A DNA stretch of 18,753 nucleotides. Origin: Spirochaetia bacterium. GTDB lineage: Bacteria > Spirochaetota > Spirochaetia > PWKH01. Made by a program: the position numbers and the translations under genes. Under the pieces are notes generated by a model. That model had not been told where the DNA came from, ran no database searches, and saw only the letters and a program-made list of their open reading frames with translations. The DNA lies in assembly GCA_021736505.1 (NCBI GenBank), contig JAIPFU010000018.1, positions 1 to 18,753 on the forward strand, in the 5' to 3' direction. Shown one piece after another: positions 1-7,254 of this stretch; position 1 is the first letter of the stretch, and every line of letters starts with the position of its first letter.

Positions 1-93
1 TTTTGCTGTTTTGTCATAGTGGTTCTGACACAGCTGCAGGTATTCAATAATACCGTCAGCTTTGGTTTTTGCTTTAGTAGTTCGTAAGTACAT
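1..93 (-). CDS. IS1634-like (IS4 superfamily) transposase, N-terminus only
   Basis: Reading leftward from the ATG at 93, an open frame of 31 codons runs off the window edge. It begins MYLRTTKAKT and continues with a YLQLCQNHYD segment. This is the typical opening of IS1634-type transposases, which start with MYxRTT followed by a YLQLxxNxxD strand. Only this leader is visible, so the DDE catalytic core lies outside and intactness cannot be judged. No convincing Shine-Dalgarno sequence precedes the ATG; a TATACT box lies only about 10 bases upstream on the same strand. Its upstream IS end must lie somewhere in 94-300, but I cannot identify a terminal inverted repeat without the other end. The family call rests on a short motif and could be wrong in detail. 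Confidence 0.6.
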   Translation of the reverse strand, partial: MYLRTTKAKTKADGIIEYLQLCQNHYDKTAK

Positions 94-471
94 TGTAGCT
101 ATTAGTATACCAGATAAATATTCTTAAATCAATGTTTATTAGATATAATATGCAAAAATATTATTTCCATTGTATCTATGTATTTTGCAGTTTGTAGCTA
201 GTGTTTTTACTAAAACTCGCGTTTAACGCTTTAAAATGCAGTTTTCTGCTTTTTGTAAGCTCATTTTGTAGGTCAAACTGTCGAACGCCAGTCAGAATTA
301 AAGAGATGATTTAAAAAAATATTTTTATAAGTATAAATTTGTCTATTCAGCTGCTAAAATCCCTAAAAAATAAATATATTGTTATAGTAAAAATAATTAA
401 GATCTATTGTAAGTGATTTTAGTTAAGGCTGAAAAACCTAAGGTTTTTTCAAAACTCATAACTATTATAGT
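94..471. other. AT-rich gap between an IS end and the rep gene
   Basis: I see no gene here. The left part must contain the terminus of the IS whose transposase starts at 93. Small symmetric elements are present: an 11-base palindrome GCGTTTAACGC at 219-229, and a weak terminator-like hairpin, GCAG-TTTT-CTGC followed by five T, at 238-254. The right part is the upstream region of the replication initiator and carries the two hairpins listed separately (432-448 and 454-477). In a rolling-circle replicon this is a reasonable place for an origin, but I cannot point to a nick site. Confidence 0.5.
432..448 (+). repeat. Hairpin upstream of rep
   Basis: AAAAACC (432-438), loop TAA, GGTTTTT (442-448) is a perfect 7-bp inverted repeat ending in a T-run, 23 bases before the rep start codon. 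It could act as a transcription attenuator that limits rep expression, or be part of a replication origin. The shape alone does not distinguish these. Confidence 0.45.
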
Positions 472-477
472 ATGAGT
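454..477 (+). promoter_or_regulatory. Hairpin that includes the rep start codon
   Basis: ACTCAT (454-459) pairs with ATGAGT (472-477), and ACTA (461-464) pairs with TAGT (468-471). The only irregularities are one bulged A at 460 and a TTA loop at 465-467. The 3' arm contains the ATG at 472-474. In mRNA this would bury the start codon; as DNA it is a near-palindrome suitable for an autorepressor or initiator. No Shine-Dalgarno sequence is visible between this element and the hairpin before it. Confidence 0.5.
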
Positions 478-1563
478 AGAAATATTGAAAGAAGTGAGGT
501 TGTATATCCCCGATACAATCAAGATGGACAGAAGTTTAAAGAGCTTTTATACAAAGCATATTTTCTTAATAGGTTTGATTACCAGTCGTTAGAGCTGGAT
601 TATAAAAATTTACGTTTCTACTCATCTCAGGCAGGCATAGACAAAATCAGTTTGTGCCTGTCTCTTGATTTCTTGAATGAAGGAGCAGGTGCTAAATACA
701 GCAATGGAGCATTTAGTACTAGGAGAAATGGCAGATATTTTTTTATTGATGTTCATGGAGAGTATATAAATCCTGAGGTAAATATTCTGAAACAGGTAGA
801 AGAGATTGTTTATTTCTTGATGAGAAAGAATTGGTTCAAGATACCAATAGAGAAAATTGAATTTTCATGTCCTGATGGAGAATACTTGAACTGTGATTCC
901 TATGATTTTGTAGTTGAGAATGAAACGGACTTTGTTCAGATCATTATGGATAATATCAAATTGTCCACTTTAGAGATTAAACATGATCTTAGTATACCAG
1001 TCTTTAAATATCTTGATGAAAAGGAATTTACTGTTGTAGGGGATACAACCTACTATTCCAAGGACTATACGTATTCTCAGAAGAGTAAGAAGAGAAAAAA
1101 GTCGTTTCTGTGTATCTATGATAAATCTCGTCAGGTACGTGAGGTTAAGAAGCAGACTATAGATGATGAAATAACACGTATTGAGTTTAGGCTATTTGGA
1201 TATTATTTGAAGAAGGTTGGAGGAATAGCAATATTAGATGGTTTATTTCAAGATGTTTACAATAGTGTAAAGCCGGTCATAGTTAAGAAGTTGAAAAGAT
1301 TAAAGATAAATTTTCAATGTCTTTATAGAGTTATAAATAATGGAGATTTAAAGAATATTTTGACTATGACAATTGCTTTTGATGGAGATAGAGAGAATGA
1401 GAAAAATGAATATGTACATAAATGTAATAATTCTGTTTTTAGTGTAGTTGATTTTATTGTAGTGTTTTGGGGTAGTCTTAATGTTTTTGAAAAAATATTT
1501 TACTTAATTAAGACCTCTATGTTTTCATCATTCCGAACTGAATGTTTACAGAGACCTCCCTGA
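472..1563 (+). CDS. rep: Rolling-circle replication initiator-like protein (Rep_trans-like)
   Basis: This 363-residue protein resembles plasmid, phage and integrative-element initiators of the Rep_trans group, which nick one origin strand to start rolling-circle replication. Two family-like signatures are visible: FLCIYDKSRQ at about residues 212-221 (the usual 'xxRIYDKxxE' element) and ITRIEFRLFG at about 234-243 (the usual 'RxExRL' strand). They are preceded by a Thr/Tyr/Ser-rich stretch typical of the family. A candidate tyrosine nucleophile cannot be chosen with confidence. The start is the first ATG of the frame; it has no Shine-Dalgarno sequence and lies inside a hairpin. The tyrosine recombinase gene follows 173 bases downstream on the same strand. 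The last 15 or so residues look unlike the rest and could be a run-on C-terminus. Replication initiator is the best call; the exact family is inferred. Confidence 0.6.
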   Translation: MSRNIERSEVVYPRYNQDGQKFKELLYKAYFLNRFDYQSLELDYKNLRFYSSQAGIDKISLCLSLDFLNEGAGAKYSNGAFSTRRNGRYFFIDVHGEYINPEVNILKQVEEIVYFLMRKNWFKIPIEKIEFSCPDGEYLNCDSYDFVVENETDFVQIIMDNIKLSTLEIKHDLSIPVFKYLDEKEFTVVGDTTYYSKDYTYSQKSKKRKKSFLCIYDKSRQVREVKKQTIDDEITRIEFRLFGYYLKKVGGIAILDGLFQDVYNSVKPVIVKKLKRLKINFQCLYRVINNGDLKNILTMTIAFDGDRENEKNEYVHKCNNSVFSVVDFIVVFWGSLNVFEKIFYLIKTSMFSSFRTECLQRPP

Positions 1564-1686
1564 AAAGTATCCCTTCAACCCGATTTTCACGAAGTATTGA
1601 TATCTCTTTGAATTTGTATAGTAAAAAGAGGATAAAAATTCAGCTTCACACTCTTTAAAATATTTACATATACACAGTAATAGGTT

Positions 1687-1714
1687 ATATTACTTAATAT
1701 AATATATGTAATAT
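1687..1714. repeat. Candidate recombinase core (att-like) inverted repeat
   Basis: Left arm ATATTACTTA (1687-1696) and right arm TATGTAATAT (1705-1714) are inverted copies matching at 9 of 10 positions, separated by an 8-base centre (1697-1704). This is the layout of a tyrosine-recombinase core site, two arms flanking a 6-8 bp crossover region. It lies directly upstream of the recombinase ribosome-binding site. An operator for the same gene is the main alternative. The region is extremely AT-rich, so chance symmetry is possible. Confidence 0.4.
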
Positions 1715-1736
1715 TTAAATAAAAAGGGGTGCAAAA

Positions 1737-2591
1737 ATGGATCACTTAGAACCAGTCCAGAATTCTGAATTTCTATACAACTTATTGCTTCAACCGAAGG
1801 ATAGCTATTCAGAGGATGCAAAGTATTTTGTTGATTTTCTTTCTTCCCGGCAACTAAAAGTAAATCTGCATAATTTAAAGCTGTATGTAGAGTATCTGAA
1901 CCAAATCATTGAAGGAAGACAGCTTTCTGCTAGTACGTACAATAAACGGCTACAAGGTGCAAAGAAACGATTACGGTATATATTTACTATTTCACCGGAA
2001 AGTTTTAGTGTGCTTAATCGTTACCGGTTTGAGGAAGCTTTAAAGACCTTCAAGCCAAAGAAAATAAATTCAACTGCAGTACCTTTTGAGAATCTTTTAA
2101 CTAACGAGGAGGTTCAGTTGCTTGTATCAGAATCAGAAGATAAAACAGCATCGCTTGTGATCGAGTTCTTATATGCTACAGGATTGAGAATATCAGAAGC
2201 ATTGGGAGTTCTGCTGAGTAATATTGTCCCAAGCAATGGGAAAGATGTTGTTACGGTCATGGGGAAGGGAAGTAAAGAACGGCGTGTATTTGCTTCACAT
2301 GCACTGATTCGGAAGATCAGAGGATATTTCAATGGTACAACATTTTTATTTGAGCATAAAGGAAAGCGTTATAACCGAATTTCTATTTCAAATAGGATAT
2401 CTCTTCAGGGGAAAATTATTTTAGGTAAGAAAATTTCTGCTCATACATTGCGACATTCATTTGCTACTACAACTCTAGAAAAGACCGGAAATTTAAAAGG
2501 TGTGTCAAAATACCTTGGGCATTCATCGGTAAGTACGACAGCAAATCTTTACATCCATAGTGAACTGCTCTGGGAAGACGTTTCAAAATAA
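1737..2591 (+). CDS. Tyrosine recombinase / integrase (XerC/XerD-like)
   Basis: This 284-residue site-specific recombinase would cut and rejoin DNA through a phosphotyrosine intermediate, to integrate the element, excise it or resolve multimers. The N-terminal SAM-like core-binding domain covers about residues 20-110. The catalytic domain carries the full active-site set: Arg151 in TGLRISEAL, Lys177 in GKGSKERR, His236 and Arg239 in HTLRHSFAT, His262 in LGHSS, and nucleophile Tyr272 in NLYIHSE. The length fits XerC/D-type enzymes and is short for phage integrases; there is no arm-binding domain. It also lacks the extra helix segment of integron integrases. AAGGGG at 1724-1729, 7 bases before the ATG, supports the start. 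A hairpin terminator follows, and an att-like inverted repeat lies just upstream. All catalytic residues are present, so it is probably active. Confidence 0.92.
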   Translation: MDHLEPVQNSEFLYNLLLQPKDSYSEDAKYFVDFLSSRQLKVNLHNLKLYVEYLNQIIEGRQLSASTYNKRLQGAKKRLRYIFTISPESFSVLNRYRFEEALKTFKPKKINSTAVPFENLLTNEEVQLLVSESEDKTASLVIEFLYATGLRISEALGVLLSNIVPSNGKDVVTVMGKGSKERRVFASHALIRKIRGYFNGTTFLFEHKGKRYNRISISNRISLQGKIILGKKISAHTLRHSFATTTLEKTGNLKGVSKYLGHSSVSTTANLYIHSELLWEDVSK

Positions 2592-2601
2592 TACAAAAGG
2601 T

Positions 2602-2617
2602 GCCTCATTTTTGAGGC
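2602..2617. terminator. Terminator hairpin between convergent genes
   Basis: GCCTCA (2602-2607), loop TTTT, TGAGGC (2612-2617) is a perfect 6-bp stem, 10 bases past the recombinase stop and 16 bases before the stop of the convergent minus-strand gene. The U-tract is short in both directions, so it may act as a modest bidirectional terminator. Confidence 0.65.
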
Positions 2618-2633
2618 TTCATAAAGAAAATTT

Positions 2634-3062
2634 CTAAAGGATGCATTCAATACCGATACTGTCACCTTTATATCGAATGTATTTTTCAATCTTGGGTTTC
2701 AATAGGGATGCATTGCCCAGACCTGATAGTGCTACGTCTTCTACATCGAAATCATTACATAACAAGGTTTCCACATCTAGAAAGGTTGCTTTTGCATTTA
2801 TCCCCGATATGTATTGTAGGTTTTCGACCGAAATCAAATAATCTGGATTATACATACAGTTACCAGGAGCAGAAAAGGATGAGAACAAATAGTAATCTTT
2901 GTATCGCTTCCATATCCGTAAATCAATGAGTTCGGGGTTTATTGTTTCGTGAAATTTATCAGAGAATGCTTTATAGATTGAATGTTCCTTTATATAAGAG
3001 GGAGCATATCCATTTTGTAAATATTCATTTGCTAAGGCTCTTTCAAGTGTTCTTAAATTCAT
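2634..3062 (-). CDS. Hypothetical protein, 142 aa
   Basis: I do not recognise this protein. It is a soluble, mixed-composition protein with no signal peptide, membrane segment or metal cluster. The C-terminal half (VENLQYISGI, FLDVETLLCN, FDVEDVALSG, then a Lys-rich IEKYIRYKGD segment) looks like a compact alpha/beta domain. The start is supported by AAAGGA about 9 bases upstream on the minus strand. It is convergent with the recombinase gene and lies downstream of the primase-helicase gene in the same direction, but a 189-base gap suggests its own promoter. A TTGACA box (3134-3139 on the minus strand) and a 7-bp palindrome (3098-3115) lie in that gap. It is plausibly an accessory or regulatory protein of the mobile element, but no function can be assigned. 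Confidence 0.7.
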   Translation of the reverse strand: MNLRTLERALANEYLQNGYAPSYIKEHSIYKAFSDKFHETINPELIDLRIWKRYKDYYLFSSFSAPGNCMYNPDYLISVENLQYISGINAKATFLDVETLLCNDFDVEDVALSGLGNASLLKPKIEKYIRYKGDSIGIECIL

Positions 3063-3097
3063 AATTATTTTCCTTTGTTATTCTTGTTTTTTTATGT

Positions 3098-3139
3098 AGT
3101 ATCGAATGCGATACTCCATTTCCATTGATCACCTGTCAA
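3098..3139 (-). promoter_or_regulatory. Promoter with operator-like palindrome for the 142-aa gene
   Basis: On the minus strand, TTGACA (3139 down to 3134) is followed 17 bases later by a GAGTAT -10-like hexamer. That hexamer runs into the palindrome AGTATCG-AATG-CGATACT (3098-3115, perfect 7-bp arms). A protein bound to the palindrome would cover the -10 region, about 36 bases before the start codon at 3062. There is no T-run on the minus-strand side, so a terminator for the upstream helicase gene is less likely. A second AT-rich hairpin, ATTTTCT/AGAAAAT, lies at 3140-3159. Confidence 0.4.
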
Positions 3140-3189
3140 ATTTTCTTTGCATAGAAAATATTGACTTACTTATTTTTTTGTATTTTAAT

Positions 3190-3209
3190 TTATACCATAA
3201 ACACCTCCT
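3190..3209 (-). other. Strong ribosome-binding site in front of a two-codon ORF
   Basis: On the minus strand a textbook AGGAGG (3204-3209) sits 5 bases from an ATG at 3198, but the frame is ATG-GTA-TAA and stops at once. It lies between the helicase gene's stop (3252) and the next gene's start (3062). It may be the head of a lost gene or a leader minigene. Beyond the stop I see no convincing coding sequence in the same frame. Confidence 0.35.
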
Positions 3210-3251
3210 ATAGACAGTTTTTTGATGCTTTTTTTTGCCATCATACTTGTC

Positions 3252-5915
3252 TTAACTGACTTTTTCCGAAGCATCGTCTTTTATATCCAGTGTGAATTTT
3301 TTATATTCAGCCCCAATAATTGGAAAGTTGCTGAAAACTGTTATCGTGCATTTTTCTCTAAGAGGTCGAGCCCGTCCGATAGCCTGTTTGAGTTCTGCTT
3401 CGATTTTTGTTAACTGTAAAATCTGTAACTCAGGATTCTTGACAAAAGAATTAAAGAAAAACCGCATACCTTTAAATTCAACGATTTGATAAACCATTTT
3501 TTCTTTTTCAGGGTTGCACTTGATTCCTAAAGCAGTAGCATCTAGGAAGTAGCACTGTGTGGTGAAATGGGGAGTACCAGCAATTATTAAATTACTTCCT
3601 TTATATTCATCAAGGCCGGTCAAACCACCAAAATGAGCTACAGAGTTTGAAAATATATTTTCATATTTCTTATAAGTTATAACCGGTGTTTCCCCAGCAT
3701 ATTCTGATACAGCTTTTATAAGCTGAGGTTGCTTATAAATTTGTATTCGTGATAATGGATGACTTAAGTCTTGTAGGATAGTACCACCCGGGACAGCACG
3801 TTGTACTGTAAAAATCTTACATTTATCACCAAACAGTTTTTCATAGTACAGCTTGTTTGGGGTTGCAGATAAAACAATAATTTTTTTAAAGTTCAAATTC
3901 CCAACATTCACATAATGGATAATATCGTGTTCATCGATATAAAACCTTTTACAGTCGAAGAAGTCGAAAATGTTTTGTGAATTTGTCTTGGTTCTTTCAT
4001 TTGAAAAAATTCTTTTCTCTGCTCGTAACCGTTTTATATCCCAGGCTATTGAACTTTTCTTTTCCAATATACTATTTGGCAACACAGGTATACGTTTTTG
4101 AATTTTATTTTTTTTCAAATTTTCCAAATATTGAATATGTCTTTTTAAGTTTTCCTTTTCCGCTTCTTCAAGATGCAATAATGGATACTCTATTAAATCC
4201 TTAAGCTCTTGAAGAGAAATTCTGTTATGTTTTATCAATCCCCCCATTAAATCTTCATCGAATAAAACTTTTTCTTGTGAGAAATAATCAGGATTTTGAA
4301 TAACACGGTCATGAGTAGCAAGAACAATCCCATCATGGTGCTTTACCTGATCTAACGTTTTGAAGTAACTGTCAACTTCAGGATAAAATTGTCTTTGTTT
4401 ATAAAGAAAAGATTGTGCTGCTTCATAGGCACCTGTTGCATAGAATTGGTTGAGAATTTTTTTGTCTTTCTTATCCAATTCAGGAGGGTCGGGATATACT
4501 ATTATTTCTTTACCAGCTTTTTTAAATCTCTCTGCTACTTGGTTTTTAAGATCATGCCGAGGTAGAGCGATTACTATCGACCCAAGATCTTTTGAATGTA
4601 TGTATTTTTCTGTTTTCCCTAAACCAGTTTCTGCATCTATGAGAAAAACCCCATCTTCTTCTATTGTTAAACAGTATTCAATATGCTTATCTAATTGTCT
4701 TTCAGCTTCTTCTATGGAGCAATATTCAGGTTGATTTAAAATCTTCACTTCGCCATTTTCAAGCTGTGTTGTGGTGATGATATTCTTTGTATGATGATAG
4801 CAATGGTTAGCATATCTACAGTATTTTTCACATCTTTCCGGATAATATTTATTTTTAGCCATATGGTTGAGAGCATAATATTTAAAAAAATCTTCTCGAT
4901 TTTTTCCTTCCTCTGTTCCATATTCAGGACGGGCATGTAATCCGGAAATAAAACAGGAACGTCCTCCTTTTATGCACATGAGATTAGATGCCAAACCAAA
5001 TAATTCAGGATAGTACAACCATATTTCAGCTTTTTGAAATTCATAGAATAATTGACAGCTATTTGTAATTGATTCAATTTTTAGTTCAATTTTTTCTTTA
5101 TAATCATGGTAGGGGAAAGTAGCTTTTTGTTTTTGTTCTCTATCATTTTCCCCCCTTTCTGAAATAGGACCTGCCATTTGTATATATACTTTTTTTAGGG
5201 GTTCCTTTTTATATAATATATAGGGGCCCCCGAAAAACGTAACTTCTTTTTCTGAATCATCAGTGCTTACATAGGTATACGCTGGAGTACCCTTGTTATA
5301 CAGGATTCCGAGAGAATCACAGTACTTTTTTATAAATTTGTTTGCATTACTCTTTTTTTCCTTTTTAAAGAGATAGCAGGTTTGATCGATTAGTTGAATC
5401 AAATCAATTTTTGATTCATAGTTTTCGTAAAGTAGGTTTTTGCCACCATAGAACTTGCGAGATAAATCTTTACAACTTTTATCTGCTTCAGGGAATAAGA
5501 ACAAGAATGCTTTGAGTATTAACTGGTGTACGTGTCTATCTGTAATGGATTCCCAGTGGTAGAAAACAAGTCGATATCTTGTTTCATCTACATCGCTGAA
5601 TGTTGTATACGCAAATACTGGGAGTACCTGATATTTTTTACACCTTTCAATAGCATCTTGAAAGGAAAGACCGTGATCAATATCAATGAAAAAGAGTTGC
5701 TGAGCCTTCCAGTATTTATTTTGTGCTTTTTCTGATGAAAAAACAGCTGGGCATACTGTATACCCTTTTGGTTGCACCAGACATTCAGCCAATTCGTGAA
5801 TTGTCAGTGTTCTTTGCTTGGAACCAAAATTAGCCATAATTTTCTGAACATTTGTTTTATTAGGCTTCTGGTTACATTGAGTTTCATCAAGACAAACAGT
5901 TACTTGATTTTTCAT
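3252..5915 (-). CDS. Primase-like / superfamily 2 helicase fusion, 887 aa
   Basis: This is a large replication-type protein. The N-terminus looks like an archaeo-eukaryotic-type primase of mobile elements: FFIDIDHG (about 75-82, with a DxD pair), an ETRYRLVF strand (about 111-118), and LSRKFYGGKN (about 151-160), which resembles the usual 'SRxFFGG' element. A cysteine-rich stretch follows, with C314, C321, C362, C366 and C372, suggesting a zinc or iron-sulfur site. The C-terminal half is an SF2 helicase: Walker A ETGLGKT (429-435), an ATHDR motif (533-537), a DEDL Walker B (553-556), LSATP motif III (682-686), and QAIGRARP motif VI (844-851). It would open the replicon and prime synthesis. 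The start is supported by AGGAGG at 5922-5927, 6 bases before the ATG. The helicase assignment is firm. The primase assignment rests on motif resemblance. Confidence 0.75.
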   Translation of the reverse strand: MKNQVTVCLDETQCNQKPNKTNVQKIMANFGSKQRTLTIHELAECLVQPKGYTVCPAVFSSEKAQNKYWKAQQLFFIDIDHGLSFQDAIERCKKYQVLPVFAYTTFSDVDETRYRLVFYHWESITDRHVHQLILKAFLFLFPEADKSCKDLSRKFYGGKNLLYENYESKIDLIQLIDQTCYLFKKEKKSNANKFIKKYCDSLGILYNKGTPAYTYVSTDDSEKEVTFFGGPYILYKKEPLKKVYIQMAGPISERGENDREQKQKATFPYHDYKEKIELKIESITNSCQLFYEFQKAEIWLYYPELFGLASNLMCIKGGRSCFISGLHARPEYGTEEGKNREDFFKYYALNHMAKNKYYPERCEKYCRYANHCYHHTKNIITTTQLENGEVKILNQPEYCSIEEAERQLDKHIEYCLTIEEDGVFLIDAETGLGKTEKYIHSKDLGSIVIALPRHDLKNQVAERFKKAGKEIIVYPDPPELDKKDKKILNQFYATGAYEAAQSFLYKQRQFYPEVDSYFKTLDQVKHHDGIVLATHDRVIQNPDYFSQEKVLFDEDLMGGLIKHNRISLQELKDLIEYPLLHLEEAEKENLKRHIQYLENLKKNKIQKRIPVLPNSILEKKSSIAWDIKRLRAEKRIFSNERTKTNSQNIFDFFDCKRFYIDEHDIIHYVNVGNLNFKKIIVLSATPNKLYYEKLFGDKCKIFTVQRAVPGGTILQDLSHPLSRIQIYKQPQLIKAVSEYAGETPVITYKKYENIFSNSVAHFGGLTGLDEYKGSNLIIAGTPHFTTQCYFLDATALGIKCNPEKEKMVYQIVEFKGMRFFFNSFVKNPELQILQLTKIEAELKQAIGRARPLREKCTITVFSNFPIIGAEYKKFTLDIKDDASEKVS

Positions 5916-6039
5916 ATATACCTCCTAAATTAATTTATAATTAGAAAGTATCTGAAATTGTTTAATAAAATGATTCAGGAAACCTTAATAAAAAAATTTG
6001 AATTGTGTGGATGAGAATTTTGAACTGCTATTAAAAATA

Positions 6040-7047
6040 TTATGAATGTTTATTTAATTCAGACAAAAAAAATGCTGGTATAGGATCATTTTTTATTTCT
6101 TCTTTTGGGGAATATATGATCCGATTAAAGATTAAATTTCCGCATAGATCATACATGATAGTAAATGCAGGGGTGAGGGGAACTTTTGCTTCATTAGGTA
6201 TGTTCCAGCCTTCAACATCTGAAATCCTTAACATTTCTTGCGGTAAATTTAAGTAAAGATAATCACCAGATCTATATATTGTTTCTATTTTTCTCGATAA
6301 AATATTAATATTGTATACATCAAGATTAAATAAATTTGCATCTGAGTAATCATTACTGGTTTCAAATATTTCGGGATTTAATGTGTTGATAATTTGATTT
6401 TTATTATCTTTTCGTTTAGGAAATAAAAATAGAGTGGCATAGGAATCTTCTTGCAGTCCTAGGTAGTATTTTGTATTTTCATCGATTTGAAATGCTTCTG
6501 CCAACTTTTTCGGAATTCTGAGTCTGTATAATTCATCTTTTTTACTAACTTCAGTAGGTACAATTACCTCTATATCTGGGAGAAACTCTTTTAATTCTTT
6601 AAAATTTTTAGTCTTTGGGCCTGGTGATTTTTCATTGAAAAATGATACTCCTCCCATAGAAATATTATTCATTTTTGCTTTATATAAACCAGGAGAGAGA
6701 TTAGGTTTTAATGTATTCTCAAATGTATGATTTGCTTTGATTGCACTTATCAAAGGAAAAAACATTGAAAGATTTGAAGTTGAAGGGGGGGAAGTTAATA
6801 AATCAGCATATTTTTTCTTATAGCGATAACGTAAAACAGAGTTCTTATTCAGGGAATCAGGAACATCTTTTCCTATTGTTTTAAATATATGAGATGTTGT
6901 TATGGGAAAATAAAAGTTTTTGAAAGAGTTTTTCTCTTTAACAGGCATTTCTTTTGTTAGCTTATCAAATAAAGTTGGAGACAACTTTGAAAAATAGTAA
7001 ATATATTCCTCAATCATTTTAGAATAATATGTTTCTGTCTGTTTCAT
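6040..7047 (-). CDS. Hypothetical protein with an AbrB-like segment, 335 aa
   Basis: I do not recognise the full protein. Residues about 171-212 (ELYRLRIPKKLAEAFQIDE, then a strand, then TLFLFPKR) resemble a SpoVT/AbrB swapped-hairpin DNA-binding domain: basic strand, 'IPKxLAExxxI' turn, and a second strand pair. The N-terminal 150 residues are basic, rich in Ser and Lys, and contain no helicase, nuclease or membrane motif. The C-terminus (about 250-335) predicts mostly beta strands. It lies 124 bases upstream of the primase-helicase gene in the same direction, so it may belong to the same replication module as a DNA-binding or partition-like factor. No clear Shine-Dalgarno sequence precedes the ATG. 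The next in-frame Met is residue 11, and it lacks one too. Confidence 0.55.
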   Translation of the reverse strand: MKQTETYYSKMIEEYIYYFSKLSPTLFDKLTKEMPVKEKNSFKNFYFPITTSHIFKTIGKDVPDSLNKNSVLRYRYKKKYADLLTSPPSTSNLSMFFPLISAIKANHTFENTLKPNLSPGLYKAKMNNISMGGVSFFNEKSPGPKTKNFKELKEFLPDIEVIVPTEVSKKDELYRLRIPKKLAEAFQIDENTKYYLGLQEDSYATLFLFPKRKDNKNQIINTLNPEIFETSNDYSDANLFNLDVYNINILSRKIETIYRSGDYLYLNLPQEMLRISDVEGWNIPNEAKVPLTPAFTIMYDLCGNLIFNRIIYSPKEEIKNDPIPAFFLSELNKHS

Positions 7048-7254
7048 AATAAAAAGAATAACATATAAACACTAAAAAAAATATTAACCTGAATTCCATT
7101 TATATTTTTTCCATTAAATAAAATTGAAAATTAAAATATTAATGCTTGCTCAAAATATTATGTAAAAAAGTGAATAAATTGATCTATTAAAAATAAAATG
7201 TACTTATATATTGTAATAGATGATAAAATAAAAAAGAAGTAGGAGAAATCTCTT

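Noticed and set aside
219..229. GCGTTTAACGC palindrome as a replication-protein site
   Set aside because: It occurs once, is short, and lies in what is probably the IS end rather than next to rep. There are no iterons.
1737..2591. Integron integrase (IntI) with a cassette array
   Set aside because: The protein is 284 residues and lacks the extra helix found between the catalytic Lys and HxxR boxes of IntI. I also find no attC-like repeats between the downstream genes.
5160..5240. GC-rich palindromic patch (GGGGCCCCC) in a low-GC setting
   Set aside because: It lies inside the primase-helicase coding frame and encodes ordinary Phe-Gly-Gly-Pro residues, so no separate function is needed.
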